64,000 nt of DNA from Xenopus tropicalis (taxonomy: Eukaryota; Chordata; Amphibia; Anura; Pipidae). The DNA lies in assembly GCF_000004195.4 (NCBI RefSeq), contig NC_030683.2, positions 48,063,358-48,127,357 of the forward strand, written 5' to 3'. Below the pieces are notes generated by a model. The model was not told the origin of the DNA. It worked only from the letters and a program-made list of their open reading frames with translations, and did not search any database. The position numbers and the translations under genes are program-made. Of the stretch, positions 33,811 through 45,512 are shown piece by piece; position 1 is the first letter of the stretch, and every line of letters begins with the position of its first letter.

Positions 33811-34010
33811 AGGGTGAAGACACATGGAGCTACTTAGTAGCAGCTACTTGTCAAGGCTACTAAACGCCAGAAAATACCCTGCCATAGACAATACTGAGAA
33901 TTGCGTCTGCTAAAACACACAGAGAAAATTATCAGTAAATGATCAGCATTGTCTATTTCTGCAGCCATGACAAGTAGCTGCTACTAGTAGCTCGATGTGT
34001 CTTCACCCTA
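33811..34010. mobile_element. MITE with AGGGTGAAGACACAT ends
   Basis: AGGGTGAAGACACATGGAGC at the left and GATGTGTCTTCACCCT at the right. Subterminal AGTAGCAGCTACTTGTC and GACAAGTAGCTGCTACT extend the inverted match to about 45 bp. The centre holds TAGACAATACTGAG facing a diverged partner. Confidence 0.85.
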
Positions 34011-34821
34011 AAAGAGTTAAAAGAACACACACCAAAAATATTTTTTAAAAATATGTTAATAATGCAGGTTACTGTATTTATTTTTCAGTCTCAGTGTGGA
34101 TATAAAGTGTCTGTAGTTAATAGTGGTTAGATCATTATATATATTGACCATTTTGATTCAAAGATATAATATACTTGGCACAATGTCAGATCTACAGTAC
34201 AATTCATTTACTCAAAAATCTGAATTACAATACAATACAACTGTGTTTATTAACATTTGCTTGTATAAATATTAAAAAAAAACCAAGCAGAATGAATATA
34301 CACATTAGCATTCACATTATAGCTAATCTGTATATAAAAAGGAACAGAGAGACAGAATAGTGTGTTAATGTAAGCTTCAAAGCAAGACCACTAGAAGAGC
34401 ACTGTAGAATTACAGAATTCTGGCTGTTTGATCCTTTGTGTTTCAAACCTAAAAAGAAGTAGGATTAAAAATTCACTCTGTACTTATCCTGCATGCGTCC
34501 TGTAGATACAGCTTGATTTGTCAGTGGGATTCTCTCTTTAACAACACCTGTAGTTGTAACAATAAATAAACAATATGATAGACCATGGAAAAGAATAAGA
34601 GCTTGGATGGTGAATATAAATTTATAATGTAAAGTATTATCTTACTGGGACCAAAGCAAAAGAATACTGATTTTAAAACCATTTAGTAAAATATCATTAT
34701 GACCAGTCCATTTTTAACTTTTAGTGTATGTCCATTTCTATTGCATACAATTCCATTGTTATTAATAACACAATATCTTAATTTAATTACACTTTCCATG
34801 TTGGGATCAATAAAACATACT
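34011..34821. other. AT-rich unique sequence
   Basis: No recognised gene or repeat. Confidence 0.5.
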
Positions 34822-35508
34822 GGGATTGATTCACTAAGGTGTGTTAAAACGAGTGATATTTATAGCATGTGTTAAAAATGTTATTGCTTCTTATTTTTTG
34901 CGACTTAACGCACGATTCACTAAAAGGACACGCGTCAAAATTTAGACGTAATGTTATTTGTGTTATTTAACTCGTGGTGAGCGTTTTTCTTACGTTAATT
35001 CCCGCCGTGTGCCTTATTTCCCGCTGCGCGCAATATATTTCATTGCTTGCTATTAGCGCACGATTTAATGCACATAACCATTACTTTCGGAAAACGACTT
35101 TTCTGAAAAATACCATTTCCCTGCAAACTGGAGGCTGCATCACTCTAGGGCCAACACATACTTGAAAAAATCCCACTGCAAAGTCCATATTGTGTTGCCA
35201 AAAGCTCACAGACTACAATTTACTTTAAGTACCGCCTGCCCCAAGTAGGTGTTAATTTTCGCACAGACTAATGCGATATTTAGCGCATTTAACGCTTCAT
35301 ATGTGTTTGTGAATCATGCGTTTTATTATTTCTATGCGAGAATTAACGCAATGAGAGGTAAATAACGCATGCGATACATTTTTTGTGCATGCGATATGCA
35401 TTTTAACGCATGCGAAATGACTTTGATGAATCGGTACTTATTTATCGCGTGCTCTTTAATGCAAAAAAGCATGCAATAAGCGTTATCGCACTTTAGTGAA
35501 TCGGCCCC
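34822..35508. mobile_element. Fold-back MITE (GATTCACTAA family), 687 bp
   Basis: GGGATTGATTCACTAAGGTG at the left and CACTTTAGTGAATCGGCCCC at the right. The arms hold motifs such as TAACGCA, GCGATAT and CGCATGCG, as in the elements at 16768 and 21139. Target duplication is unclear. Confidence 0.8.
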
Positions 35509-36228
35509 CATGTATCTTACAAATGAAGATTTAAAGATACATGGGACCATAAATAAACACAATATTAGACCTATAACACAGGAGTGGTTGTGGTTTAATT
35601 AAATTAATTATCTGAGATTTATTATTCTGTGTAGTGTTAGAGCACAGTGCAAAATCTGAGTTTTAACAGCCCATAGCACATAAGCACAAAGCAGTGCAGC
35701 ACATTGTGAAAAATTGGTCTGCATTAATAAATGTGTCAATTCCTTAAACACTCTACCACAGTTTGATGTTTTATATATGTGACCGTTTGCTTTTCTGAGG
35801 TGCATTAGAGGTCTATGGTAGCCTCAAGCATAAACAAACTACACACAATATCAGATTAGTTGAATTGTTTTCTGTACTGAAATCATATAAAGTGTCAAAT
35901 ATCAGTCAAAATACTGTTCTCTAATTGAAAATATAGAGTCTAGTGAGAAGATAATCTTTTATTTTGTATCCCAACAACTCAGCAGATGAACTAGCACTTC
36001 AGTGGGTCATTAATATAAAGTTCTGCCTACTGGACAATATAACAGACCCTATGAGATTGCTTTTCTTTTATGTTTCAAAATCTGTTGAAATACTGTAGAT
36101 AAACTCTTCTGCCTTTTCATTACACAAATGGAAAAAGCTGGTGAACCGCCAGTTAGAACTCGTAAACTACTAAAGGGTACCACACAAAATTGATAATATT
36201 TGGCATCCATGGATGCTCTCTTTTGCTT
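35509..36228. other. Unique sequence
   Basis: No recognised gene or repeat. Confidence 0.5.
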
Positions 36229-36298
36229 TGGCCTAGCAGGTAAGGAGAAGGGAGAGCAGCCAGCAGCCTGGAGATCCTAGGTTTAAACCCCAGCAAAG
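36229..36298 (+). repeat. tRNA-like segment, possible SINE head
   Basis: TGGCCTAGCAGGTAAGGAG resembles a pol III A box, and AGGTTTAAACCCC about 50 bp later resembles a B box. Stems do not pair well enough for a working tRNA. Read as a diverged tRNA-derived SINE head. Confidence 0.4.
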
Positions 36299-36391
36299 CC
36301 TTACACTGGGACACTAAGAATATGTCTAGCCCCCATGTCAAATTTGAAAATGAAATACACAAAAATCTATTTATGCTAAAATGCATTTTAA

Positions 36392-36560
36392 AGGCAGCAC
36401 AGTGGTTAGCATATCTGCCTTGAAGCGCTGGGGTCCTGAGTTCCAGCCAGGGCATTATATACAAGGAGCTTGTATGTTCTCCCTGCGTCTACATGGAATT
36501 CCTCCGGATACTCTGGTGTTCTCCCACACTACAGGCAGGTTAATTGGCTCCTAAAAATAC
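36392..36560 (+). repeat. tRNA-derived SINE-like repeat
   Basis: GGCAGCACAGTGGTTAGCAT (A box region), CTGGGGTCCTGAGTTCCAGC (degraded B box), then CTTGTATGTTCTCCCTGCG, GGAATTCCTCCGGATACTC and TCTCCCACACTACAGGCAGG. I recognise this head plus conserved core as a repeat widespread in fish and frogs. The tail fades near 36560 (TTAATTGGCTCCTAAAAAT). Confidence 0.7.
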
Positions 36561-37446
36561 TCCCTTCTGTTTATCAAAAGCCTACTATAATGTACACATG
36601 CCAAGCAGAATATCTACGTGTTTATTGCATGCATTTTTTTCCTATGGTTGAGGTTTACAATTTAATAGTACAATATCCAAGATTGTAAGAAATGTCCTTT
36701 CGTTAAACATGAAATCAAACCTCTTGTCTAATTTTGCATACGCCATTCGCCTTAGCACCTTTGAAGGCAGCTGCTATTTTGTAAATACTCATATTTGACA
36801 TAATCATGGGCAGGCTTTTAACCTTATGCACCACTAGTACTTTACACTCAAAATTGTGGTTATAGATCACTAATATTGCTGGCAATCTGATGCATCTTTA
36901 AACACTCATTGGATTTTCCCTCTGTTTAGAAAATCCATATCATTAACATAGTGTCTAGCATTTTTATGCATGACAAATGAAAAGATAATGATAATATTCA
37001 TTTTCCATCAGTGTCATGATGAATATCTAACCCATAATATGTTACAGCAGTATCTACTTGATTGCCTACTAATGCATAACAATTCATTATTCCCTAATGC
37101 AGACTGTCAATGCATATGTTAAGGTCACAAACTGAAAAGTACCAAAAAAGTACAGTACCAATATCAGGGACCAATTTTGCAATAATTGATTGTTACACGC
37201 TTAACATTCACTTTACAGAGCTAAAGCATTTGTCTACAACAATGACATGTGAGGCATGTTAATCTTATTGTAAGAACAAAAGTTCATGTTAGAGATCAAC
37301 TGATGAAACAGTGTAAATATTTTTGTTATAAGAACAATGTTCCATTTGCAAAAACCTAAGTGAAGTTAATGAAAAGCAGATATGTTTGTTAATTTCAAAT
37401 GTTAACTGTTAAGGTAATAGGAAAGAACCTAGCACTTACCTGGAAA
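36561..37446. other. Unique AT-rich sequence
   Basis: No recognised gene or repeat. Confidence 0.5.
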
Positions 37447-37454
37447 TCCTAGAG

Positions 37455-37652
37455 CAGTGATCCCCAACCAGTTGCTCACCAACCCCTTGGATGTTGCTCT
37501 AAGTGTCCCCAAACTAGGTAGTTATTTTTGAATTCCAAAATGCAAATGCAAGTTTTAATTGCATAAAAACAAGATGTATGATGCTTTAGTTGCTCCCCAA
37601 GTCTTTTTACATTTGACTGTGTCTCACGAGTAAGAACGGTTGGGTACCCCTG
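37455..37652. mobile_element. hAT-type MITE (CAGTGATCCCCAACC family)
   Basis: It begins CAGTGATCCCCAACCAGTTG and ends GGTTGGGTACCCCTG. Flanks TCCTAGAG (37447-37454) and TCCAAGAG (37653-37660) match at 7 of 8. Internal CTCACGAGTAAGAACGG and TTTTTACATTTGACTG match the copy at 53736 in the opposite orientation. Confidence 0.85.
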
Positions 37653-37778
37653 TCCAAGAGAATGTACGTTTGTTGATTGAGAAATATGTAAAGTGTGCTT
37701 CTTGATTACATTATCGAAATGAAAAAATCTGGAATAGAAAAAAAAGCAGATATGTAAAAACTAAACAGCATAGCGTCT

Positions 37779-38615
37779 TAACCCTTAAGTGCCAGCAGAA
37801 TTTCACAATTCAGTTAAGCTGGTCATACACGCAACAATATTATCATACCAAACAAGGTTTCGTACAATATTTGGTGCGTGTATGGTGGATCGAGGAGATG
37901 ACTGATACAGCAAAAGCCTTGGATATACGTTATCTTGCCAATTGGGCATGACAAAAGCTGCGTTTAAGGTCGATTTATAAGATGGTGTAGAATTTGTATT
38001 GTTTCTACCTCCATATCTGACAATTTACCCTGAACTGGTTGCAGGAAAAATCATAATTTTTATGTGTAAGGTCACCTTTACGCTCAGTGCCAGACATTTC
38101 TGGAACATTTTGTGCTCTCTTATTTTACTAGCATTTACTGGGGGGGGGGGGGGGGGAGTTAGTTTATGTAGAAAAACTATATATTGGGGGTTTTTTTGTT
38201 TTTTTTCAGGAGAACCTGACATTTCTAAATCTGTCTAGGTTTTTGTGAGTTTTTGTTTATTTCCAGATTTAGATTTAGAGCTCTAAATGTGAAAAAAGGA
38301 AAAATGGCTATGTTTCATGATATAGAGATATATACCAGAAAACAATATTTGATTTAATAGACAAAAAGTCAAATAATTCGTAAAGCCTTGTGTCTCTTGT
38401 ACATAACAATACCCAATATATGCATTGTTTTATGCGATTACAAACTCCCAGCAGTAAATTACTGAATTTTCAAAGCGCTGCAGAATATACTTTAAACTCC
38501 AAAGCCAAAAAAACAGGAATATTGGATTTACCCCAGGAAACCATATATTTTTGAAAAGAACAGATTCTGCTGAATCGAAAATGGGTAACTAATTCTTTCT
38601 ACTCATAAGCACCAA
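37779..38615 (+). repeat. Second copy of the array-bearing repeat
   Basis: It starts TTAACCCTTAAGTGCCAGCA. After an insert (about 37815-38035, with GGTCATACACGCAACAATAT facing ATTTGGTGCGTGTATGG) it continues with CTCAGTGCCAGACATTTC, ACTCCCAGCAGTAAATTACT and CAGGAAACCATATATTTTTG, all shared with 25.2-25.8 kb. Only about one unit of the 380-bp array is present before the next element interrupts at 38620. Confidence 0.7.
38140..38156 (+). repeat. 17-G homopolymer
   Basis: An uninterrupted run of 17 G on the plus strand, inside the array-family copy. The 25.33 kb counterpart has only a GGGGGG run, so it expanded here or contracted there. Confidence 0.9.
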
Positions 38616-38619
38616 ACAT

Positions 38620-38945
38620 TAGTGATGAGCAAATCTGTCCCATTTTGCTTCACCAAAAAAATTGTGAAGCTTTGGAAAAATTCACAAAACAGCAAAAAAT
38701 TTGTGAAACATGTAAAATGTCACACTAACTTTGTTTTTGGGTCTCTAAATGCCAGATACTTTCCTGATCCTATGCACAATGGGCACACAACTGTTCAGTG
38801 GACCCTTGGCTTTCATATGTAGGATATTTTTTCTTGGTACCTAATGTAATGTGGGAGATGCTTGAAAGTGGAAGTTTTGAGGCAATTTTTTTTTTTTTTT
38901 GCCACAAGGCAAATACATGCCTGGCGAAAAATTTTGCTCATTACT
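38620..38945. mobile_element. hAT MITE (TAGTGATG family), inverted, carrying array DNA
   Basis: The element opens TAGTGATGAGCAAATCTGTC and closes TGCCTGGCGAAAAATTTTGC then CATTACTA. Between the two conserved end boxes lies 38740-38880, which is the reverse complement of part of the 380-bp array unit: TGTTCAGTGGACCC, TGGTACCTAATGTAATGTGG and AAAGTGGAAG. The flanks match poorly (about 5 of 8), so the boundaries are less secure than for other copies. Confidence 0.6.
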
Positions 38946-38969
38946 ACAGAACAGCAGAGCACATTTTCT

Positions 38970-39032
38970 GCTAGGCATGGATTTGCGGTGAATATCAGCA
39001 ATTCACCATTGGCGTATTTTTTTGCAAAACAA
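38970..39032. mobile_element. Fragment of TAGTGATG-family left end
   Basis: GCTAGGCATGGATTTGCGGT, AATTCACCATTGGCG and TTTTTTTGCAAAAC match the family's left box, without the TAGTGATG terminus. Confidence 0.6.
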
Positions 39033-39801
39033 AAATCCCTTCAACTTTAATCTTGCATTTTACATAATGCTAATGAGAAGATGCCAGCAACTGCACTAAA
39101 CAATGGGTATGTAAGTAAAATTGTATTAAACCACTGCATTGTTAACGCTCACCATATTCTCTAAAACTCCCAAATATAAATGCATTTACTGTTTATTTCA
39201 CAATTCCAAATGATGCCCACAATCAAGAAGCAAATATGTAATGTTTTGCTTATTCTCTTCATAATAGTATCCTATTGGCTACTAAGTCATGACCTATTTT
39301 TCTTCTAATACCTCTTCTTTATAAAAGTTGTCAGATCCTATGCATCTCATTTTGCGTTCCTACATAGAATTTTGCATATTTTGTAACACCCTTAGGCAAA
39401 CAGAACATTTTATAGGAATCCAATGAAGTAATCAGTTACCTAGAAAAAACTGTTCTCATTTTCCATTAGTTTTAAACTAAAATATGCATTCAGTGACTAA
39501 TTCAAATATCTAAAAACAAGCATTAAGTATTTTTTCTAAAATTGCTGCTGGTTAGCAGTACAGAAAATTAGGGGATGGGAGAATTGTGTCATTGCGCTAT
39601 TCTTATAATATTTTTGACTAATTACATTTATTTTATTAACAAAAGATGCTGAAACTCCAAAAACACTGGGAAAAGCAGTGAGTGCTGACATAAGATCATC
39701 CTGAAAACTGTTTGTCAAGAAAGTTCTGGAATACAGAAATGCATTTTCAGATATTGCCCTGTATAAATATACTTGTTAGGGTTCCTGACCATCGACTGTA
39801 A
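39033..39801. other. Unique AT-rich sequence
   Basis: No recognised gene or repeat. Confidence 0.5.
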
Positions 39802-40199
39802 GGGGCTGATTTACTAACCCACGAATCCGACCCGAATTGGAAAAGTTCTGACTTGAAAACGAACATTTTGCGATTTTTTCGTATGTTTTGCGATTTTTTC
39901 GGATTTTGTACGAATTTTTCGTTACCAATACGATTTTCGCGTAAAAACTTACGCGAAAAGTTGCGCATTTTTCGTAGCGTTAAAACTTAACGCTACGAAA
40001 AATGCGCAACTTTTTACGCAACTTTCGTAATGGATAGGAAAACTCGCGTTTTTACGCAAAAATCGTATTGGTAACGAAAAATTCGTAAAGAATCCGAAAA
40101 AATCGCAAAACATACGAAAAAATCGCAAAGTACCGATCATTACGAAAAAAACGCAATCGGACTCCATTCGACCCGTTCGTGGGTAAGTAAATCAGCCCC
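39802..40199. mobile_element. Fold-back MITE with long hairpin, TAA duplication
   Basis: GGGGCTGATTTACTAACCC at the left and GGTAAGTAAATCAGCCCC at the right, flanked by TAA (39799-39801 and 40200-40202). The centre is a perfect 27-bp inverted repeat (39956-39982 with 39988-40014) around a 5-nt loop; outer arms continue the pairing with mismatches. Its structure is the best preserved of the family here. Confidence 0.95.
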
Positions 40200-40202
40200 T
40201 AA

Positions 40203-41334
40203 GTGTAGGGACCTGTGGGAGCTCTCCTGCCAGGACAAAGAAGGACACAACCACGATGGAAGTTCAAACTTGTTCAATTTATTGTTACGTACTCATAGCT
40301 TTTATACTTTTTGTGTACGTGCAGATATAAATGATTTTTTATAAAAATAGAACAAGCCCTCCTCAGCTTCAAGGATGGTCGTTGCAGGACAGGAATGTAA
40401 GGAGTATACAAAAAGTAACGGATCCATCCGTAAACAGATAAAATTAAGTTATTTTTCAAACCATTTATTTCGTAATGTGCAACCCGAGCAAGGGCACTAT
40501 TTAGGAAAAAACTAACTATTGTGGGATGTTCAAGCCTTGCTGTTTGCATTCACAAAATAGAGATGCCTTTCTAAAATGGAGTATGATATGCTAAGCTTCA
40601 AGGAATATAGAAGTATGTGAATATAGGAATACATTATTATATCAATATAAGAATATAAGATATTATGTCAAACCTCACAATACTATGATTTATTTTTCAT
40701 TGGTTTGCACTTTCTCTGTAATAAACAGACAGTAAGGACTGTATAAATGCATTTTGATAACTTTAAAGCATTACATTCCCCATTATTTTCCCATCCCCCC
40801 CAACAAATGTTGAAATGTTCCTGATAATAGATTTTGTACAAAATTAGAGATTAATAATTAGGGGCTGGAATATTTTATTGAATTAACGCATTTATCAAGT
40901 TTGATACTTGTGTAAGACAAAATTTGTTAGACTGCTGTTAGCAGTTGAATGTTATTCTTTTGTATGGGAAGATCATGTATGTTATTGCACAGCTCATTTT
41001 GTTAGGCACCCCAAAGTGATTATAATTGCTAATTTCAGGCACTGGACTCGCACTCCTTTTTGCAGGAAAAATCACAACCCCAGGGTACATGGAGTGCCTC
41101 CAGCTGCCATGGGTAAGCATGTGCAGTAAAACAAAATTGGAACTTTTAGAGTAAAATCATGAGATCATGAGACTTACTAAATAACACAAATGTTAAAACC
41201 CCATTTATATGGGGTGAGGGGCAATTTTACTTATTTACCCTTAAACATACCACGCAGAGTAGTACCTTAGTGTTATGATATAGAAAACTTAAAAATAAAA
41301 CTAAAATGATACTCCTTTAGTGTGTCTATAGCAA
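40203..41334. other. Unique sequence
   Basis: No recognised gene or repeat. Frames of 60-91 codons on both strands show no domain. Confidence 0.5.
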
Positions 41335-41390
41335 GGGCCCCTAACCTTTTTGACCCGTGAGCCACATTCAAATGTAAAAAAAAATGGAGG
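41335..41390. mobile_element. 5' fragment of the CAGTGATCCCCAACC-family hAT MITE
   Basis: GGGCCCCTAACCTTTTTGAC, CCGTGAGCCACATTCAAATG and TAAAAAAAAATGG match the left end of the 53736 copy. The rest is missing. Confidence 0.7.
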
Positions 41391-42286
41391 ATGCTGAAGC
41401 CTTACTGTTAACCTCTGAACAACCAGTCACAGGTATGTAAAGATTTGAAAGATGCTGTTCACTGATTACATGTTTTGCAAAAGGTTGACATGTCCTTTAA
41501 AGACAACAGAATAAGGGAAAAGAAAGTACTTCTGTGCCCCATTTACAAAAGTTACACAATTTACAGAATTGTGTCTAATTAGTTCAGACAAACAGAATGA
41601 GATATCATTCTAAAAAAAAAATATTTTTTAGTTAATTTTATTTGCATTTAGTATTTGGAAATTTTAATTTATATGTCTGTCACATATATACAATGTCTAT
41701 TTATAGATGATAACGTTAATGTCTCAAAAAACTCAAGCATGATTTTTAGCTTTGCAACATTTATGTTGATACAATCAAGGATCCAACAATTAAACTGATT
41801 AAATCATATCAGGATATTGTTTGTTTGAATGTCATAGCTTAACTTCAAGAGCACTAACAAATTAATTCACTAACTTGTCCTTAATCAAATTTCTTTCAGC
41901 ATACATTTAACTTTAATTGCATACATGGCAGTTAGAAACTCTATCAGTGATTAATTTTTCTAATACATTTATTGCAGCAGCCTAAGACAAATAAATGTTG
42001 AATACTAAATGGTTCAGAACAATTAGAAATACATTTTACATGTTAAAAATAAGAACAACCTTTAATGAAGAAACTGTTTTGGTATAATTACGTTGAAAGA
42101 ATTGCAATCTTAAACTAACTTGTCAACATTTAAGATACATAGAAAAGAAATAAAACAGTCAGTTAATAAAGCTGTGCAAAATGCTGAAAAGTGGTTTGTT
42201 ATAGAGGCAAAAAACATCAATTCTGTACAAAAATGGGTGCAAGGTGCACCTATAAGGTTGATGAAAACATTTAATTTACTAATAAA
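41391..42286. other. AT-rich unique sequence
   Basis: No recognised gene or repeat. Confidence 0.5.
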
Positions 42287-42294
42287 TTGTTAAG

Positions 42295-42730
42295 TAGTGA
42301 TGAGCAATTTTTTTTGTCTAGTATGGATTCGCAGTGAATTTCCGCAATTCGGCATTGGAGAATTGTTTCGCAAAACTTCCGTGAAAATTTGCAGCGAAAA
42401 AATTCGCTGAACGTACAAATTTTTGTTGTGCGTCAAATTGGGCGCGGTCGCATCAAAAAAGGATGCAGTCGCATCAAAAAAGGGCACGGTTGTGTCAAAA
42501 AAGGGTGCGGTCATGTAAAAAAAAGGGTGCAGTCGCGTCAAATTGTGTGCGGCCATGTAAAAAAATGATGCAGGCGCCAAAAAAAAAGACGCAGGTGACC
42601 AAAAAAGAAGTGGGCACCAAAAATAAAAATTAAGCAACAAAAAAAACACGTGACAAACGCGTTTCGCAAATTTTTCGCCGTTTCACAAATTTAATGGCGA
42701 AGCAAAACGGGACAGATACGCTCATCATTA
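42295..42730. mobile_element. hAT-type MITE (TAGTGATG family), expanded middle
   Basis: Ends TAGTGATGAGCA and ACGCTCATCATTA. Flanks TTGTTAAG (42287-42294) and TTGTTAAT (42731-42738) match at 7 of 8. The middle has at least five imperfect GGGCGCGGTCGCATCAAAAA-type units of about 20-24 bp between 42430 and 42600. The 119-codon minus frame across it is a repeat shadow with repeated FFDAT-like residues. Confidence 0.9.
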
Positions 42731-42738
42731 TTGTTAAT

Positions 42739-44169
42739 CTGAACAAGTCCACCCATCATTTTTTTGTGAGAAGGTACCCCTTTCAAATATCTTTGGCAAG
42801 CTGTTCAGTATGTTTCTCAGCAGAGCACTGCTAGGATATCTTACAGTGCGGATTTAAGCAGAAAAATACTCACTGGGTTGATCTGTGCATTGTAGCAGTG
42901 GAGCCATCTGTAATGGAAGTCAATTTAGAATTTCTATAGCCACCTTGCATTGTTTTGCCCATCACTGTTTGAGTCAAAGGAATTTTGTAAGCTGCTGCAG
43001 TAATTACCTTCAAATGTTAAATCTAGCAGGCAAACCAGGGGGGCTTGGATCACATAGCTGCCAACATGCTGGTCAAGAAACATCCCCTCGTTTTTTTAAA
43101 TATTGAAAATAAAGCCTAGTTACTAATGTTAAAGCTAAAACTAGATGACAGCTTAAATCCCATAATGAAGAGCTTCACATGAAAATGATGTATAAACAAA
43201 AAGAAATAAGGACCTGTTTACTAACCCTTCCATAATGGCTGGAAATGCAGTGCACTACAGCCCAAGATATTTGCAGCATAGTTTTGACTGAATGATCATA
43301 TGAAATGCAATTTCACTGTTTTATTATAGACATAGAAGAGAACATGATTGTGTAGATGACTGTGGGGATAAGAGAACACTATGCAAATATGCAATTTATC
43401 AATATTCAGGATAGAAAACATTGAAGTATATTCAACAGCTGGTGACTGCATCTGCATACTGAATTGTTGTAAACATTTTGGAAAGTGACAGTCAGTTGTT
43501 GGTAATCCTTTTATTTTAATGTATCTATCCATCAATAGGAGAAAATCTTGCAAATAAAGAATAAAATGTTATTTTATTAGTAGAGCTAAAGATTGTGCTA
43601 ATTGTTACACAGGAAATTATTTATTATAATAAATCTATTATAATAAATCAAAATGATAATATAATTCCAGGTTAAAATATAAGACTAAACCAAAAATATT
43701 GTCTAATTTACTGGTGGGTTCAGAGAAAAGTGAGAGAGAATTTGTAAAAGACATTGCTCCATCCTGACTGAACTAAAACTGCTAGTGTGCAGGAGGTCCT
43801 GCATGGCGCAGTATTGTCTTGGCTTTTTCACCAAGCCAACCTGAAATCTAATTACATATCAAAACTTTTCTGTGGCATTAAACATATGCCATGTGTTCTG
43901 GACACTTTAAACGTAAGGTTGACACTGCATAAGTACCGCCTTGTGTTCTGGGGCTTTGAATGTGAAGTTGCCACTGCCTTTCTACTGATATGTGTACTGA
44001 GTAGGATGAGAAAACTTTAAGAAAGAAGTAGGAGCCCTGATAAAGGAATGACAATACAGAAGAAATCAGACAACTGTAATCGATGCTGAAAAGGCTCAGA
44101 TAATGGTTAGTAATGTGTAAGGCAGGACTATGCAACTAGAAAAAATAAAGAGGATTCATGGAAATTAAT
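42739..44169. other. Unique sequence
   Basis: No recognised gene or repeat over 1.4 kb. Confidence 0.5.
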
Positions 44170-44360
44170 AACCATTTCAATTTCACGAATTTCGGCCCCC
44201 CAAAAAATCGTGATTTTTGGACAATAAACTCGATATTTTTGTTTGAACCTGCTTATATTATCATGACATTTCATAAATGCAAGAATGACCGTGCTTTATT
44301 CGAAAAAATACCAAGTCGAGTTTATACGAGTTTCAAGGACAGAAAATTCTAGTTTTGGTA
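44170..44360. mobile_element. Possible degraded MITE
   Basis: AATAAACTCGATATTTTTG and GAGTTTATACGAGTTTC form weak inverted matches, and CGAATTTCGGCCCCCC lies near the left edge. No clear ends. Offered as a possibility only. Confidence 0.3.
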
Positions 44361-45369
44361 AATCTCACCCACATAGTCATTTAACCCTTCTGTCACCTTG
44401 AGAAGTCATAGATTCTTGGACATGAAATCTATCTGCTTTGCACAATGGGTGGCGAACAGGTTGTGTGTAAAGGAAAAGGAACTTTGTCATTAGTAGCTAT
44501 ACAGGATCAGTACATTGTTACTTCTGAAATTATGTGTTAAGTATGGAGTATGGAGGTCAAATTAGAACTTTTCCACTTAGATCACAAAACAAGATGAGCG
44601 TGCCATATCCAGGAAAGCAAATAAATATAAACTCAGTGTTTCACCTAAATTATTCTTCATGCCTCAATGTTTTGGGCCCATGTTTTTCTTTGGTAATGTG
44701 TTTCAGAGTGAATAAATTGGGATGACAATAATGTGATATGGGTAGGAAATAATCCACTACTTTATGACTGCTGTAATTTGACTTTCCTGTTTTGTTGACG
44801 GGCTAAGGAGGATGGGCAAATTTCTTGTTTTATCCCCTCAGGTCAAAGATTACCACTATACTTCCACATAATGACAGCAAAAAGCATAAAACAGGGAAAC
44901 AGATTACATACTTACAATTCTGTAAAATTGCTGGAACAGCAGCAAACCAAGTTGTAGAGAGATTTAATTCTGCCTAAAATGTTTTCATATCACAAAATGT
45001 ATTTATAAAAATAATAATTCTAGTAGAGTCCTTTTGCAGTAATGAAAAGTACTGGTATGGCGATTAATACAAAGTCGAGATGAGATACTGTTCTCTGAAT
45101 TTAAATGAATGTATCTTTTTTTTTTAAATCTTGTCAGTTCAAGGGAGATGCAAGAGGCTTTATAAAACATTAATGGCTCTAACTGTAGACAACCTTTTTT
45201 TATCCTTTGATTGTGCATGTAAGAAAATAATCTGCACTCTGCTGCTTTAGCACAGCTGTATGCTTTCCACAGTTCTGTGGAAAAACTTGATGTGCATACA
45301 TGATCCTGGAATAGTGCAGCCTGTAGCCTGGGGACAGAAATGATAAAAGAAAATGTACCCTCATATGCA
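44361..45369. other. Unique sequence
   Basis: No recognised gene. The 137-codon minus frame at 45003-45416 is the second longest in the window but has no recognisable domain and runs into a MITE. Confidence 0.5.
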
Positions 45370-45512
45370 ATAAAAGGCACCAAGTTTGCCCAGGACCAGT
45401 AACCAATAGCAACCAATAAGATGTTTGCATTTAAACAGGTGACAAGTAATTGCTGCCTGCTGATTGTTTGCTATGTGTTACTTCTCCTAAGCAAACTTAG
45501 AGCCTTTTATTA
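45370..45512. mobile_element. Palindromic MITE (ATAAAAGGCACCAAGTTTGCC)
   Basis: ATAAAAGGCACCAAGTTTGC at the left faces GCAAACTTAGAGCCTTTTAT at the right, and AGTAACCAATAGCAACCAAT faces GATTGTTTGCTATGTGTTAC. This is the same family as 32954-33077 with more complete ends. Confidence 0.85.

Noticed and set aside
42290..42649. 119-codon minus-strand frame with repeated FFDAT-like residues
   Set aside because: The apparent protein repeat is the translation of the MITE's 20-24 bp internal units and includes the MITE end; no independent coding evidence.
45003..45416. 137-codon minus-strand open frame
   Set aside because: No recognisable domain or conserved motif, composition looks random, and its start lies in a palindromic MITE. 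One frame of this length is expected by chance in 64 kb.
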